A stretch of 58,662 nt of DNA from Acinetobacter lwoffii (GCF_002321025.1 NZ_DCLL01000049.1:1-58662), one strand, 5' to 3'; counted from the stretch's first letter, positions 41,887 through 50,916 are shown. Made by a program: numbers and translations. Notes: generated by a model not told the origin, from the sequence alone.

Positions 41887-43194
41887 ATGGCGTCGTCTAA
41901 TTCTGCTGCTCAGCCAGCACAAAATTCAAAATTTCGCGTTTTAACAGCAAGCTTGGTAGGCACCACAATCGAATTCTTCGATTTTTATATTTATGCCACC
42001 GCTGCTGTCATTATTTTTCCGTATCTGTTCTTCCCTACTAGTACAGATCCAATGACCGCAACCATTCAGTCTCTTGCGACTTTTGCCATTGCATTTATTG
42101 CCCGTCCGATTGGTGCAGCATTATTTGGTCATTTAGGTGACCGGATCGGACGAAAAGCCACCTTGGTTGCAGCTTTGCTAACTATGGGGATTTCAACCGT
42201 TGCGATTGGCCTGTTACCAACTTATGCGCAAATCGGAATTGCTGCGCCATTGTTACTTGCACTGTGCCGTTTAGGTCAGGGCTTGGGTCTAGGTGGTGAA
42301 TGGTCAGGTGCTGTACTTCTTGCAACTGAAAATGCCCCTGAAGGCAAGCGTGCCTGGTATGGCATGTTCCCGCAACTGGGTGCTCCAATCGGCTTTATTC
42401 TGGCAACAGGTTCTTTCCTGACGCTTGGCGCTTTCATGTCTGAAGCTGACTTTATGGCTTGGGGCTGGCGTATTCCGTTTATCTCAAGTGCCTTGTTGGT
42501 AATTGTGGGTTTATGGATTCGTTTAAAATTGCATGAAACACCTGCTTTCCAAAAAGTGCTGGATAAACAGAAAGAAGTGAATGTTCCTTTTGTTCAGGTA
42601 TTCAAAAAGCATTCCCGCATGCTGGTTCTGGGTACGATTGCTGCAATCTGTACTTTCGTTGTGTTCTATCTTACTACGGTATTTGCGCTGCAATGGGGAA
42701 CCAAACAACTTGGTTATTCTCGTGAAGAATTCCTGCAATTGCAGTTAGTTGCGACCCTGTGTTTTGCTGCCTTTATCCCGCTTTCAGCAGTATTGGCTGA
42801 GAAATTTGGCCGTAAGACCACTTCGATTGCGGTATGTGTCATTTCTGCGATCTTCGGTATCTTCTTTGCAGATATGCTTGAATCTGGCAGCACTTTGGTG
42901 GTGTTCCTGTTCTTGTGTATTGGTCTGGCGATCATGGGCTTAACTTATGGGCCAATCGGTACGGTATTGTCTGAAATCTTCCCGACTTCAGTACGTTATA
43001 CGGGTTCTGCATTAACCTTTAACTTGGCAGGCATCTTCGGTGCATCATTTGCACCGCTAATCGCAACCAAGCTGGCAACGGCCTATGGTTTGTCTGCAGT
43101 CGGTTATTACCTGACCGCAGCATCTATCCTGTCGCTTGTCGCGTTTTTACTGATTCGTGAAACCAAAAATGATGATGTAAACAATCAGATCTAA
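41887..43194 (+). CDS. MFS transporter, metabolite:H+ symporter (MHS) family
   Basis: A 435-residue inner-membrane permease with 12 predicted helices. The MHS signature is visible: TTIEFFDFYIYATAA in TM1, GHLGDRIGRKATL between TM2 and TM3, and GLGLGGEWSGAVLL in TM4-5. Relatives import compounds such as shikimate, proline/betaine, citrate or alpha-ketoglutarate. No catabolic gene lies nearby to suggest the substrate. AAGG is six bases before the ATG, and a terminator follows the gene. Confidence 0.9.
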   Translation: MASSNSAAQPAQNSKFRVLTASLVGTTIEFFDFYIYATAAVIIFPYLFFPTSTDPMTATIQSLATFAIAFIARPIGAALFGHLGDRIGRKATLVAALLTMGISTVAIGLLPTYAQIGIAAPLLLALCRLGQGLGLGGEWSGAVLLATENAPEGKRAWYGMFPQLGAPIGFILATGSFLTLGAFMSEADFMAWGWRIPFISSALLVIVGLWIRLKLHETPAFQKVLDKQKEVNVPFVQVFKKHSRMLVLGTIAAICTFVVFYLTTVFALQWGTKQLGYSREEFLQLQLVATLCFAAFIPLSAVLAEKFGRKTTSIAVCVISAIFGIFFADMLESGSTLVVFLFLCIGLAIMGLTYGPIGTVLSEIFPTSVRYTGSALTFNLAGIFGASFAPLIATKLATAYGLSAVGYYLTAASILSLVAFLLIRETKNDDVNNQI

Positions 43195-43210
43195 GATTTT
43201 AGATTGATTC

Positions 43211-43239
43211 AAAAGCCAGCACTCGATGCTGGCTTTTTT
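43211..43239 (+). terminator. Terminator of the MHS transporter gene
   Basis: The stem AAAGCCAGCA / TGCTGGCTTT and six T, 16 bases past the stop. Confidence 0.9.
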
Positions 43240-43325
43240 ATGATTTCACAACAAAATTCGGCTACTTATCTCGTTAAATTTGCTCAACAATCAAATGAAC
43301 TCAATTCAAAAAATGAGGCAAGGCC

Positions 43326-43727
43326 ATGCAGGATCTTATCGAATACCTCTCGCAGGAGCAGTTGGTCAATATCATTATTTTGCTGGAAGATGATAAAAAA
43401 TTAGAAGCTGTTCGCTATATCACCGAGAATACACCCTTGGATGAAGCTCAGGCACTGCAAGTGATTGATGAAATTGTGCGGGAACATGATGTGGTCATGA
43501 AGCATGAAAGTACCGGTCCACGCTTTAGTGATGATGCCGGTGATATCGACCTGGTGACACCGCCACTGGAAATCCCCACCCATCCTAGTTTGAGCACATC
43601 CACAGAAGCTGAAATCACTGCGCAACAATTACGTGAAAATGTGCCAACCCGAAAAATCGAAAAGAAAATTTGGATGATGGCGGCCGTCGCGGTGGTGTTA
43701 TTGATTCTGGTCTGGATCATCAGTTAA
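43326..43727 (+). CDS. Tail-anchored protein with L7/L12-like N-terminal region
   Basis: A 133-residue protein. Residues 1-50 resemble a ribosomal protein L7/L12 C-terminal-domain-like helix pair (KKLEAVRYITENTPLDEAQAL, cut here as two motifs: LEAVRYITE and LDEAQALQVIDEI). An acidic, Pro/Ser-rich linker follows (about 55-105), then a basic stretch (TRKIEKKIW) and a single C-terminal membrane helix (about 115-132) at the very end. The architecture is that of a tail-anchored inner-membrane protein facing the cytoplasm. I do not recognise a named family or function. Confidence 0.65.
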   Translation: MQDLIEYLSQEQLVNIIILLEDDKKLEAVRYITENTPLDEAQALQVIDEIVREHDVVMKHESTGPRFSDDAGDIDLVTPPLEIPTHPSLSTSTEAEITAQQLRENVPTRKIEKKIWMMAAVAVVLLILVWIIS

Positions 43728-43751
43728 CGCGGTACAGCACGTCGACTGAAT

Positions 43752-44762
43752 TTAAATCAGTTCAATAATATCAATAGTAGGCGGCACCCGGAAACGGAAA
43801 GGTACACCGACCAAGCCGGTACCAACAGTCACGAACACATCTGCATGTTCATGACGATACATACCCTTTTTATGTCCCAAAATTGAAACCTTTTTCATGA
43901 CGTAATTAGTTAACCAAGGCAGTTCCACCTGTCCGCCATGAGTATGTCCAGACAGCATCAGAGGGCGCGTCGGCAGTTTCGGAATCATATCGACCGTATC
44001 AGGGTTATGCGAAAGAATGACCCAAGGCTTGTCCTGAGGCAGGTCGGGCAAACTGCGCATATCGGCTTTACCAGCCCAGAGGTCGCCTACGCCCAAAAGT
44101 CGGAATTCATCAAATTCGACAATTTGACCTTCAATATCCATAACCTGATTGACTTGCAATGCATAGTGCAATAACTCTCGAATCGGCGGTCCGGGATATT
44201 GCTCATCGTGATTACCATTGACTGAATAGACCGGAGCGTGAATCTCTTTTAAAACCGCCAGTTCCTGTGCCAGTTTATTTTCTGGCTCGTAAGTCCAGTC
44301 GCCAGCAACCACCACCAGATCAGGTTGAATATGATTTAATTTGTGTACAATTTGTCGTAACTGACGCTCATGACCCGAAAAAAGACCGATATGTAAGTCT
44401 GCGATCAGGGCGATTTTCACCGGCTGCTTTAAACGTTTATCTGCATTGATCTGATATTGTGTCGTTTTCACTTGAATTAAATGCGGCTCGATAAAGCGTG
44501 CATAAGTCAAAACCCCACTGAGTAAAAATACAAAAATGGCTTCATGCAGTGAATAATAACCCGTCCATCCAGCATAAATACTGAAGAAAACCAAAGGGAT
44601 TAATAAATAGGCAAAATAAAACGCCAGCAAATGACCAAAAGCTTTAAAGGGATGAATGGTTTCGGTACGTGATTGGCTCGACCATGCCTGAGCCACAGCC
44701 CAGATGGCTAAAATCGCCATTCCCAGATAAAAATAAAACAGTACGGAATTCGAATCCCACAT
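43752..44762 (-). CDS. Membrane-anchored metallophosphoesterase (YaeI-like)
   Basis: A 336-residue protein with about four N-terminal membrane helices (residues 7-100) and a C-terminal calcineurin-like phosphoesterase domain. The dimetal motifs are in order: ALIADLHIG (D-x-H), VVAGDWTY (G-D), VNGNHDE (G-N-H-D), LSHNPD and SGHTHGGQ (G-H-x-H). Relatives hydrolyse phosphodiesters in lipids or nucleotides; the substrate here is unknown. It is convergent with the tail-anchored gene upstream on the plus strand. Confidence 0.88.
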   Translation of the reverse strand: MWDSNSVLFYFYLGMAILAIWAVAQAWSSQSRTETIHPFKAFGHLLAFYFAYLLIPLVFFSIYAGWTGYYSLHEAIFVFLLSGVLTYARFIEPHLIQVKTTQYQINADKRLKQPVKIALIADLHIGLFSGHERQLRQIVHKLNHIQPDLVVVAGDWTYEPENKLAQELAVLKEIHAPVYSVNGNHDEQYPGPPIRELLHYALQVNQVMDIEGQIVEFDEFRLLGVGDLWAGKADMRSLPDLPQDKPWVILSHNPDTVDMIPKLPTRPLMLSGHTHGGQVELPWLTNYVMKKVSILGHKKGMYRHEHADVFVTVGTGLVGVPFRFRVPPTIDIIELI

Positions 44763-44863
44763 AAATTGGCCTTATTCAGTCGAGCAGCAGATTACTGGCT
44801 TTATATTTATCTTTTCATAGCTGGCAATTATACTCAATTCTAATTTTTCATTCTTCGACTTAT

Positions 44864-46498
44864 ATGGCCACTGCTCCCCGCGATCAAGTTCACCTTCAAT
44901 CCTCAAGTTTTATACGCACTCATCGCTATAAAGCCGGCATTTTACTGAGCTGTAGCCTGGTACTGGGTCTTCCTGCGTGTAGCACCTTACCCAAGCAAAC
45001 CGAACAGCCAAGCCAGATGGCATTTGAAACGGATACCTCGCAAACCAGCCTGGCACAAATTGTTGAACCTTTACGTGATCAGAACATCGGGTTGACTGGT
45101 TATCGCGTGCTGTATGATCCGCTTGAAGCACTGGCTGCTCGGATTCAGCTGATTAATAAAGCGGAACGCAGTCTGGATCTACAATATTACATCTGGGATA
45201 ACGACCGAATCGGTGCCCTCGCTCTGCATGCGATTATTCAGGCAGCAGATCGTGGCGTAAAAGTGCGCCTGTTGATGGATGACAATAATGCCAAGAAAAT
45301 GGAAGGGATTTATCTGGCCTTAAACCAGCATCAAAATATCGATGTCAAACTGTATAATCCCTATCGCTTTCGTAAATACCGCGCCATGGACATGGTGCTG
45401 GATTTAAAGCGCATTAACCGCCGCATGCACAATAAAAGCTTTATTGCCGATAACCAGATTGCCTTGATTGGCGGGCGCAATATGAGTAACCAGTATTATA
45501 ATGTCAGTGAAAGCTATCAGTTCTCTGATGTCGATGTGATGCTGGTCGGTGCAGCATCGGATGAAATCATTCATTCCTTCGATGAATACTGGAATGATGA
45601 TTATGCCTATCCGGTACAAGAGGTGGTGAATCCACGGCATCATGGCTTACGTTTTCCAAGCTTAAAACAACAGCTAGAAACCCATAGTCAGGATCCAGCC
45701 ACTCAAAATTATCTGGATCTGGCCAATCGTTCCAGAGCCTTTGACCAATGGCTGGAACAAAACATTCAGCTGGATTGGGTGGAAGCCGAAGTAGTCAAAG
45801 ATCCACCGAGCAAAATCAAAGCCAAGGCCAAAACCGAAGAACACCTGAATTTCCAGTTATTACAGCGTCTGGAAAAACCTGAACAAAGTGTCGATATTGT
45901 CTCTGCCTATTTTGTTCCGGAAAAAATCGGCGCAGACCGTTTAAAGAAATTGGCGAATGAGAATATCAAGGTTCGTGTCCTGACCAACTCTTTTAAGGCC
46001 AATGACGTTGCCGTAGTGCATGCTTTTTATGCCAAATATCGTCAGGATCTATTGGAAAATGGGGTGCAGCTGTATGAGTTTCTAGCAGCCCCAGAAGCTA
46101 ATCACCTAAATGCCAATACTGAGGAAATTTCGAAAAAAGCTAAAGTCAGCCTGAAAGGACTGAGCCGTTCCAGCCTGCATGCCAAACTGATGGCACTGGA
46201 TCAAAAACAGGTGTTTATTGGTTCTTTTAACTTTGATCCGCGTTCAGCCTATTTGAATACTGAAATTGGCGTGTTGCTGAACAGTCCGTCTTTGGCACGT
46301 GCAGTACACGACACCATGGACAAAAATTTAAGCAAATATGCGTATAAACTGGTGCTGGATGCGAATCAGAACATTAACTGGAAAATCAAGAAAGCCAATG
46401 GTGACGTTCAAACGTTTACCAAAGAACCAAAAATGAAATGGTATCAGAAAGCTGGACTTAAACTGGTGTCGTGGCTGCCTATTGAAGGCTTTATGTAA
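44864..46498 (+). CDS. Phospholipase D-family lipoprotein (ClsC/YmdC-like cardiolipin synthase)
   Basis: A 544-residue protein with two HKD motifs, MHNKSFIADNQIALIGG and LHAKLMALDQKQVFIGS, each followed by the G-x-x-N and N-x-D elements of the phospholipase D superfamily. The N-terminus has a hydrophobic segment ending LGLPAC, a lipobox-like sequence, so the protein is probably a lipoprotein. The pattern YDPLEALAARIQLINKAERSLDLQYYIWD is typical of YmdC/ClsC, which makes cardiolipin. No ymdB-like partner is adjacent. The ATG at 44864 lacks a clear ribosome binding site. Confidence 0.85.
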   Translation: MATAPRDQVHLQSSSFIRTHRYKAGILLSCSLVLGLPACSTLPKQTEQPSQMAFETDTSQTSLAQIVEPLRDQNIGLTGYRVLYDPLEALAARIQLINKAERSLDLQYYIWDNDRIGALALHAIIQAADRGVKVRLLMDDNNAKKMEGIYLALNQHQNIDVKLYNPYRFRKYRAMDMVLDLKRINRRMHNKSFIADNQIALIGGRNMSNQYYNVSESYQFSDVDVMLVGAASDEIIHSFDEYWNDDYAYPVQEVVNPRHHGLRFPSLKQQLETHSQDPATQNYLDLANRSRAFDQWLEQNIQLDWVEAEVVKDPPSKIKAKAKTEEHLNFQLLQRLEKPEQSVDIVSAYFVPEKIGADRLKKLANENIKVRVLTNSFKANDVAVVHAFYAKYRQDLLENGVQLYEFLAAPEANHLNANTEEISKKAKVSLKGLSRSSLHAKLMALDQKQVFIGSFNFDPRSAYLNTEIGVLLNSPSLARAVHDTMDKNLSKYAYKLVLDANQNINWKIKKANGDVQTFTKEPKMKWYQKAGLKLVSWLPIEGFM

Positions 46499-46523
46499 GT
46501 TTGATTCTTTGAACAAAAACCAT

Positions 46524-46549
46524 AAAAAAGCCTCTTATTGAGGCTTTTT
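46524..46549. terminator. Bidirectional terminator
   Basis: The stem AAGCCTC / GAGGCTT is flanked by A- and T-runs, between the PLD-family gene and the converging acyltransferase gene. Confidence 0.88.
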
Positions 46550-47344
46550 CAATACCCGTGACTGAAGTTCAACTAGGCCAGTCTGCATTTTTTCCTGGAC
46601 CACACGGGTAAGGCTTTCAACCGTATGCCCTTCCGTGGCAATTGCAGGTAAAGCCACTAAATGTGCAATGACTTGCGGCATTTCCAGTACTTTTTTGACA
46701 TGGGCAGCAAAACTGATGTCATTGACAAACGGCGCAACCATATCCAGTTCGCCCTGCTGATTCACATAACAAATCAGACAGATTTGTACAGGACGCTGCG
46801 CTTCAATCGCGGCGCCTAAAATCCGGCCATGCACTTTTTTGATGGCTCGTCCATCAGAAGTCGTCGCTTCAGGAAAGAACAGCACCGGAATATTCTGTTT
46901 GAGAAAATCGGTAATTTGTTCACGGATCCTGACGGAATCTCCTGAACCCCGTTTAATAAATAAGGTACCCCCACCCTTGGCCAATTTGCCTAGAATCGGC
47001 CAGTTCTCGATTTCTGCTTTCGCCAGAAAAAATACGCGCGCTCCGGAACCCAGAACGGCAATATCCAGCCAAGACACATGATTACTGACCCATAAGGCGG
47101 GTTCACGTGGAATCTCGCCATGCACCTGCACTTCGATATTGAATACTTTGCATAACTGACGGCAAAAATGTTGCACATAGCGCGTATTGGTCGGGTTATT
47201 CGGATTTTTATATAAGCCATGACGAAAAACCAAGTAAAACCCTTCACTAATGGTAGCCAATGAAGCTGTGATTTTCCGGCTATACAGGAAAAACTTGGCC
47301 AAGCCTTCGATATCTGGAGTCTGGTTTTGTACAGTCGAGTTCAT
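46535..47344 (-). CDS. PlsC-like 1-acyl-glycerol-3-phosphate acyltransferase
   Basis: A 269-residue acyltransferase of the lysophospholipid family. The catalytic H-x4-D motif is NHVSWLD (about residue 92), followed by FFLAKAEIENWPILG, and a FPEATTSDG motif replaces the usual FPEGTR. A hydrophobic N-terminal segment probably contacts the inner membrane. It is predicted to acylate lysophosphatidic acid or another lysolipid. With the neighbouring PLD-family gene it forms a lipid-related pair, though the two are convergent, not co-transcribed. Confidence 0.85.
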   Translation of the reverse strand: MNSTVQNQTPDIEGLAKFFLYSRKITASLATISEGFYLVFRHGLYKNPNNPTNTRYVQHFCRQLCKVFNIEVQVHGEIPREPALWVSNHVSWLDIAVLGSGARVFFLAKAEIENWPILGKLAKGGGTLFIKRGSGDSVRIREQITDFLKQNIPVLFFPEATTSDGRAIKKVHGRILGAAIEAQRPVQICLICYVNQQGELDMVAPFVNDISFAAHVKKVLEMPQVIAHLVALPAIATEGHTVESLTRVVQEKMQTGLVELQSRVLKKPQ

Positions 47345-47533
47345 AAAAACGTCATTAAATCCTAAGCGAGATACAGGGAATATCCACGAATTAAACTCAT
47401 TCTATACTGTTCATTCGCAACTTGCATTGATAATAAAAATCGACCAATAACATCTATATCTTCAATTTTAATTGGATTAAAAAATCATTCAAAATAAAAC
47501 TATCGAAATATTAGATTGAAAAGGATCATAGCT

Positions 47534-47665
47534 ATGCCAGATCAAACTCAGCCCGCGAACGACACACCACAGCCTTTACAAGTGCTCAAATATATTTTGG
47601 GCGGCACCTTCATCTATGCCGTGGTACTGGTAACACTTGCACAACTGTTTATCAGCGCACTTTAA
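47534..47665 (+). CDS. 43-residue single-span membrane protein
   Basis: A small frame encoding a Gln/Pro/Thr-rich hydrophilic N-terminus (about 15 residues) and one hydrophobic helix (about residues 19-42; for instance GGTFIYAVVLVTLAQLFI), ending SAL. AAGGA lies eight bases before the ATG. It is 78 bases upstream of hflX on the same strand, so it may be co-transcribed with it. I do not recognise it; the composition and the ribosome binding site are the evidence that it is real. Confidence 0.65.
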   Translation: MPDQTQPANDTPQPLQVLKYILGGTFIYAVVLVTLAQLFISAL

Positions 47666-47742
47666 ACCAAAGCCGTGCTAATTCAGTATCTGCACAGCCC
47701 TTTTTCAACTACACTAAAGTTTTCAAGTGGAGATTGGCCTGA

Positions 47743-49083
47743 GTGGAATATTTACAACAACATCGAGGGAAAGAGCGCGTCATTCTGGTGAGTGTCAGCG
47801 TACAAATGCTGGATGACCTTGATGCTGAAGAGTTTCGTTTGCTGGCCCAGTCTGCAGATGCTGAAATTCTGGAACATATTTATGCTCAGCGGGTGAAACC
47901 CGATGCCAAATTTTTTATCGGCTCCGGCAAGGCAGAAGAAATCGCCGAACGTGTTGAAGAACTGGAGGCCAACCTGGTTATTTTTGACCATGCCCTGACC
48001 CCAGCCCAAGCCCGTAATCTGGAACAGGTGATCAAATGCCGCGTGGTCGATCGTACTGAACTGATTCTGGATATTTTTGCCCAGCGTGCCCGTACCTATG
48101 AAGGCAAGTTGCAAGTCGAACTGGCACAGCTACAACATTTATCTTCGCGTTTAATTCGTAGTCGTGGCAATCTCGACAGCCAGAAAGGCGGGATCGGTTT
48201 ACGTGGCCCGGGTGAAACCCTGCTGGAAACTGACCGCCGTTTGCTGCGTATCCGTATGGGACAGCTCAAGGCACGCATTGATAAAGTCCGCCAGACCCGG
48301 ATGCAAGGCCGTGTTGCTCGTCAAAAAGCTGCTGTGCCGACGGTATCTTTGGTCGGTTATACCAATGCCGGCAAGTCCACCTTGTTTAATTTACTCGCCA
48401 ACAGCGATGTCTATGCAGCCGATCAGCTGTTTGCAACCTTGGACCCTACTTTACGGCGTCTGGAATGGGATGGGATTGGCAATCTGGTGCTGGCCGATAC
48501 GGTAGGTTTTGTCCGTAACCTTTCCCATTCGCTGGTTGAATCCTTTAAAGCAACTTTGGAGGAAACCGTAGAAGCCACGCTGTTACTGCATGTCATTGAT
48601 TCAAGCAGCCCAGAAATGCTGGAGCAGATTGAAGCTGTAGAAAAAGTGCTGAAAGAAATTGGTGCAGATGTGCCGATCTTGCAGGTTTACAATAAAATTG
48701 ACTGTAGCGGTGAAGAAGCCAAAATTATTTATCGACGTCCAGGTGAACCGGAACGGGTCTATGTTTCGGCACATAGTGGCGAAGGAATTGACCTGCTGCG
48801 TAAAGCAGTACATGAGTCCTTGATGGGGCAACTACAGTCTTTCGATTTAATCTTGAAACCCGCTTATGGCAAGCTGCGCAACCAGCTCTATGGTCTGAAT
48901 GTGATCCAGTCAGAACATTATGATGATGAAGGCCAACTACATCTGCATATTCGAATTGCCCCACAGAAACTGGAACAGTTGATTAAACAGGCGCATTTAC
49001 CTTTAGATGAAATCCTGGGCAAACAGGCGCAGCAATTTCAACGTCCACTGGAAGCGTTTGAAATCCAGTCAAAGATCGAGTAA
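47743..49083 (+). CDS. hflX: GTPase HflX
   Basis: A 446-residue ribosome-associated GTPase that splits or rescues ribosomes under stress. The N-terminal HflX domain has FFIGSGKAEEIAERV and DHALTPAQARNLE, then a helical GPGETLLETDRR linker, and the GTPase domain has the P-loop GYTNAGKST, DTVGFVRNL and NKID. It starts at GTG 47743, with GGAG about ten bases upstream. In many gammaproteobacteria hflX follows hfq; here it follows a small membrane peptide gene. Confidence 0.95.
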   Translation: MEYLQQHRGKERVILVSVSVQMLDDLDAEEFRLLAQSADAEILEHIYAQRVKPDAKFFIGSGKAEEIAERVEELEANLVIFDHALTPAQARNLEQVIKCRVVDRTELILDIFAQRARTYEGKLQVELAQLQHLSSRLIRSRGNLDSQKGGIGLRGPGETLLETDRRLLRIRMGQLKARIDKVRQTRMQGRVARQKAAVPTVSLVGYTNAGKSTLFNLLANSDVYAADQLFATLDPTLRRLEWDGIGNLVLADTVGFVRNLSHSLVESFKATLEETVEATLLLHVIDSSSPEMLEQIEAVEKVLKEIGADVPILQVYNKIDCSGEEAKIIYRRPGEPERVYVSAHSGEGIDLLRKAVHESLMGQLQSFDLILKPAYGKLRNQLYGLNVIQSEHYDDEGQLHLHIRIAPQKLEQLIKQAHLPLDEILGKQAQQFQRPLEAFEIQSKIE

Positions 49084-49111
49084 AACTTGATAAGTAAACT
49101 TATTAATATTA

Positions 49112-49495
49112 ATGATCATAGCAATGAACTGGATAAAACGAATAGATTGGCCGGCATGGATCGGCACCCTTTTACTAATTATTGTCTTTCGGGAAGCTTC
49201 AGTCTGGTTAATGACCCAACTGAATCATCCTGAATTAGGTAATCTGGTCGGATTATTGAGCCTTTTAATTGCGCTGTTTACCTGGCGCTATTTTGGCAAG
49301 CTTCCTGCTCGCCTGGTCGATACCAATAACAAGCTCATGAAGGAAAGCGCCTTTGCCTTCCTGCCTGTCAGTGCAGGTGCACTGATGATGCTGGTACATA
49401 TGGGCCAGAAAATTCCGGCCTTTCTGTTCATCATGTTTTTCAGCACCCTGATTCCTTTATGGATTTACGCCAAAATGGCCAAGCGCTGGTTATAG
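49112..49495 (+). CDS. lrgA: CidA/LrgA-like holin-type membrane protein
   Basis: A 127-residue protein with four hydrophobic segments and the LrgA-like middle (LLSLLIALFTWRYFGKLP, then AFAFLPVSAGALMML). CidA/LrgA proteins act like holins and modulate murein hydrolase export or metabolite transport together with an LrgB-type protein. The next gene encodes that partner, starting nine bases after this stop. ATG at 49112 has a weak ribosome binding site; an ATG at 49124 is the alternative. Confidence 0.8.
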   Translation: MIIAMNWIKRIDWPAWIGTLLLIIVFREASVWLMTQLNHPELGNLVGLLSLLIALFTWRYFGKLPARLVDTNNKLMKESAFAFLPVSAGALMMLVHMGQKIPAFLFIMFFSTLIPLWIYAKMAKRWL

Positions 49496-49504
49496 GAGTT
49501 CCGC

Positions 49505-50179
49505 ATGTTATCTATTTTGTATGGCTTTGCGGTTACCCTCATCGCCTATCTGATTGCCAAACCCTGTAACCGGTTCATTCCGCAAATTCCCGTCATCGTG
49601 TTCAGCATGTTCTTTGTACTGGTGATTTTATTTGCGCTCGGCATTCCCTATGAAAATTACATGGATGAAGTTAATCCACTTTTCAACCATTTACTCGGCT
49701 ATGTGACCGTCGCACTTGCTATCCCTTTGGCCGCGATGCGCTACGATGACTTGCCGCTCAAAGCCATTATCGGCATTTTGGTTTTTGCCAGTATCAGTGC
49801 TGTCGCCTTGCCGATGGGACTAGCTTATCTGCTGCATATGTCCTCTGCAGATATTATGGCGTTTGCTACCCGCGCAGTGACCACTCCAATTGCGATTAAT
49901 ATTGCCACCCTGCTGGATGCACCCATCAGCATGGTCATTCTGATCGTGATTCTTTCTGGTGTGATTGGTGCAGCTTTTTCTCCATTTATTCTGAGACATA
50001 TCAATGATGAACGTGCCTCCGGACTGGCTTTAGGACTAGCCGCACATGCCATTGGTACAGCTCAGGCCTGGCAGCGTGGCAGTATTGCAGGACGTTATGC
50101 CGCATTTGGTATGGCCGTCAATGCAGTCTTTACCGCGGTCTGGTTGCCTACGTTTATACTTTATTTGCAAAAAATGTGA
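49505..50179 (+). CDS. lrgB: LrgB/CidB-family membrane protein
   Basis: A 224-residue membrane protein with six to seven helices. Signature parts are the hydrophilic loop YENYMDEVNPLFNHLLGYVTVALAIPLA, RAVTTPIAINIA in the middle, and GLAAHAIGTAQAW towards the end, all characteristic of LrgB. It forms a two-gene operon with the LrgA-like gene. Recent work on the family links it to pyruvate or other small-acid uptake; here the role is not defined. Confidence 0.9.
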   Translation: MLSILYGFAVTLIAYLIAKPCNRFIPQIPVIVFSMFFVLVILFALGIPYENYMDEVNPLFNHLLGYVTVALAIPLAAMRYDDLPLKAIIGILVFASISAVALPMGLAYLLHMSSADIMAFATRAVTTPIAINIATLLDAPISMVILIVILSGVIGAAFSPFILRHINDERASGLALGLAAHAIGTAQAWQRGSIAGRYAAFGMAVNAVFTAVWLPTFILYLQKM

Positions 50180-50200
50180 CTAGTGAATCAAATTAATCAT

Positions 50201-50240
50201 TTGTTTTATGTGGTAATCGTTCTTACTATAGAGTAAGAAC
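50201..50240 (+). promoter_or_regulatory. Promoter with operator-like inverted repeat, first DUF2147 gene
   Basis: TTGTTT (50201-50206) and TACTAT (50224-50229) are 17 bases apart. A perfect inverted repeat, GTTCTTACT / AGTAAGAAC with a four-base loop (50219-50240), covers the -10 box. This is the classic place for a repressor operator. The start codon is 26 bases further on. Confidence 0.55.
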
Positions 50241-50265
50241 TCTAATCCAACCTAGGAACAGATAT

Positions 50266-50712
50266 ATGAATAAGGTTCAATTTTTTTCAACTTTACTTTT
50301 AGCCTCTTTCAGCCATTTGGCCTTTGCCTCTGACCTTTCAGGCACATGGAGAAATATTGACGACAAAACTGGTTCGCCTAAAGCATTCCTCGAAATTCGT
50401 GAGACGGCTTCCGGCGTCTATGCTGCCAAGATCACAAAAATTACCCCGCGTCCTGGATATACCCCGAAAGAAAACTGTGTGTCCTGTCCTGCACCTTATA
50501 CCAATAAACCTATTCTCGGTCTGGATGTGCTCACTGGCTTAAAGCACGTCGGCAATAACAGTTTTGCTCAAGGCAAGCTGCTTGATCCATTATCAGGGAA
50601 TCTTTATAACACCAAGGCAAAATTAAGTGCTAATGGGAAACGTCTGATCCTACGCGGCTATATCGGCGTTTCAGCACTAGGCCGTAGTCAAACCTGGATT
50701 AAGCAGGATTAA
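50266..50712 (+). CDS. Exported DUF2147 protein, paralogue 1 of 4
   Basis: A 148-residue precursor with a signal peptide ending LAFA and a mature DUF2147 domain of about 125 residues. Shared family elements are LSGTWRNIDDKTGSPKAF, PRPGYTPKENCVSCPAPYT and the C-terminal KRLILRGYIGVSALGRSQTW. The CxxC pair (CVSC) is kept in all four paralogues. DUF2147 proteins are periplasmic and small; no reaction is established. A possible terminator hairpin overlaps the stop codon (50701-50721). Confidence 0.85.
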   Translation: MNKVQFFSTLLLASFSHLAFASDLSGTWRNIDDKTGSPKAFLEIRETASGVYAAKITKITPRPGYTPKENCVSCPAPYTNKPILGLDVLTGLKHVGNNSFAQGKLLDPLSGNLYNTKAKLSANGKRLILRGYIGVSALGRSQTWIKQD

Positions 50713-50724
50713 TTCCTGCTTTAT
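50701..50724 (+). terminator. Possible weak terminator overlapping the stop of DUF2147 paralogue 1
   Basis: AAGCAGGA TTAA TTCCTGCTT is an eight-base stem that contains the TAA stop, followed by TTTATT only. Confidence 0.4.
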
Positions 50725-50857
50725 TAAATAAAATGTGACGGGGTTATGCTTTAGTAGATAGAAGCTTGCATTTTAATGCATTAAGTTGTATGAATATTAA
50801 ACATATGCTTTTTTCATGCAATATATATTATGAAAGTGTATTAACGTAGTTTGCGTC

Positions 50858-50888
50858 AACATTCACCACATGGAATTAGGTGAATGTT
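50858..50888. promoter_or_regulatory. Inverted repeat in the leader of DUF2147 paralogue 2
   Basis: AACATTCACC and GGTGAATGTT are perfect ten-base arms around 11 bases, ending 28 bases before the ATG. It could be a repressor site or an mRNA hairpin near the ribosome binding site (AAGGATAAGGA). Confidence 0.5.
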
Positions 50889-50916
50889 CATAAAAAAATA
50901 AGGATAAGGATATCGC

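Noticed and set aside
49112..50179. Possible toxin/holin defence pair (LrgA and LrgB)
   Set aside because: Both proteins fit the common CidA/LrgA and CidB/LrgB families, which are widespread and not specific to defence.
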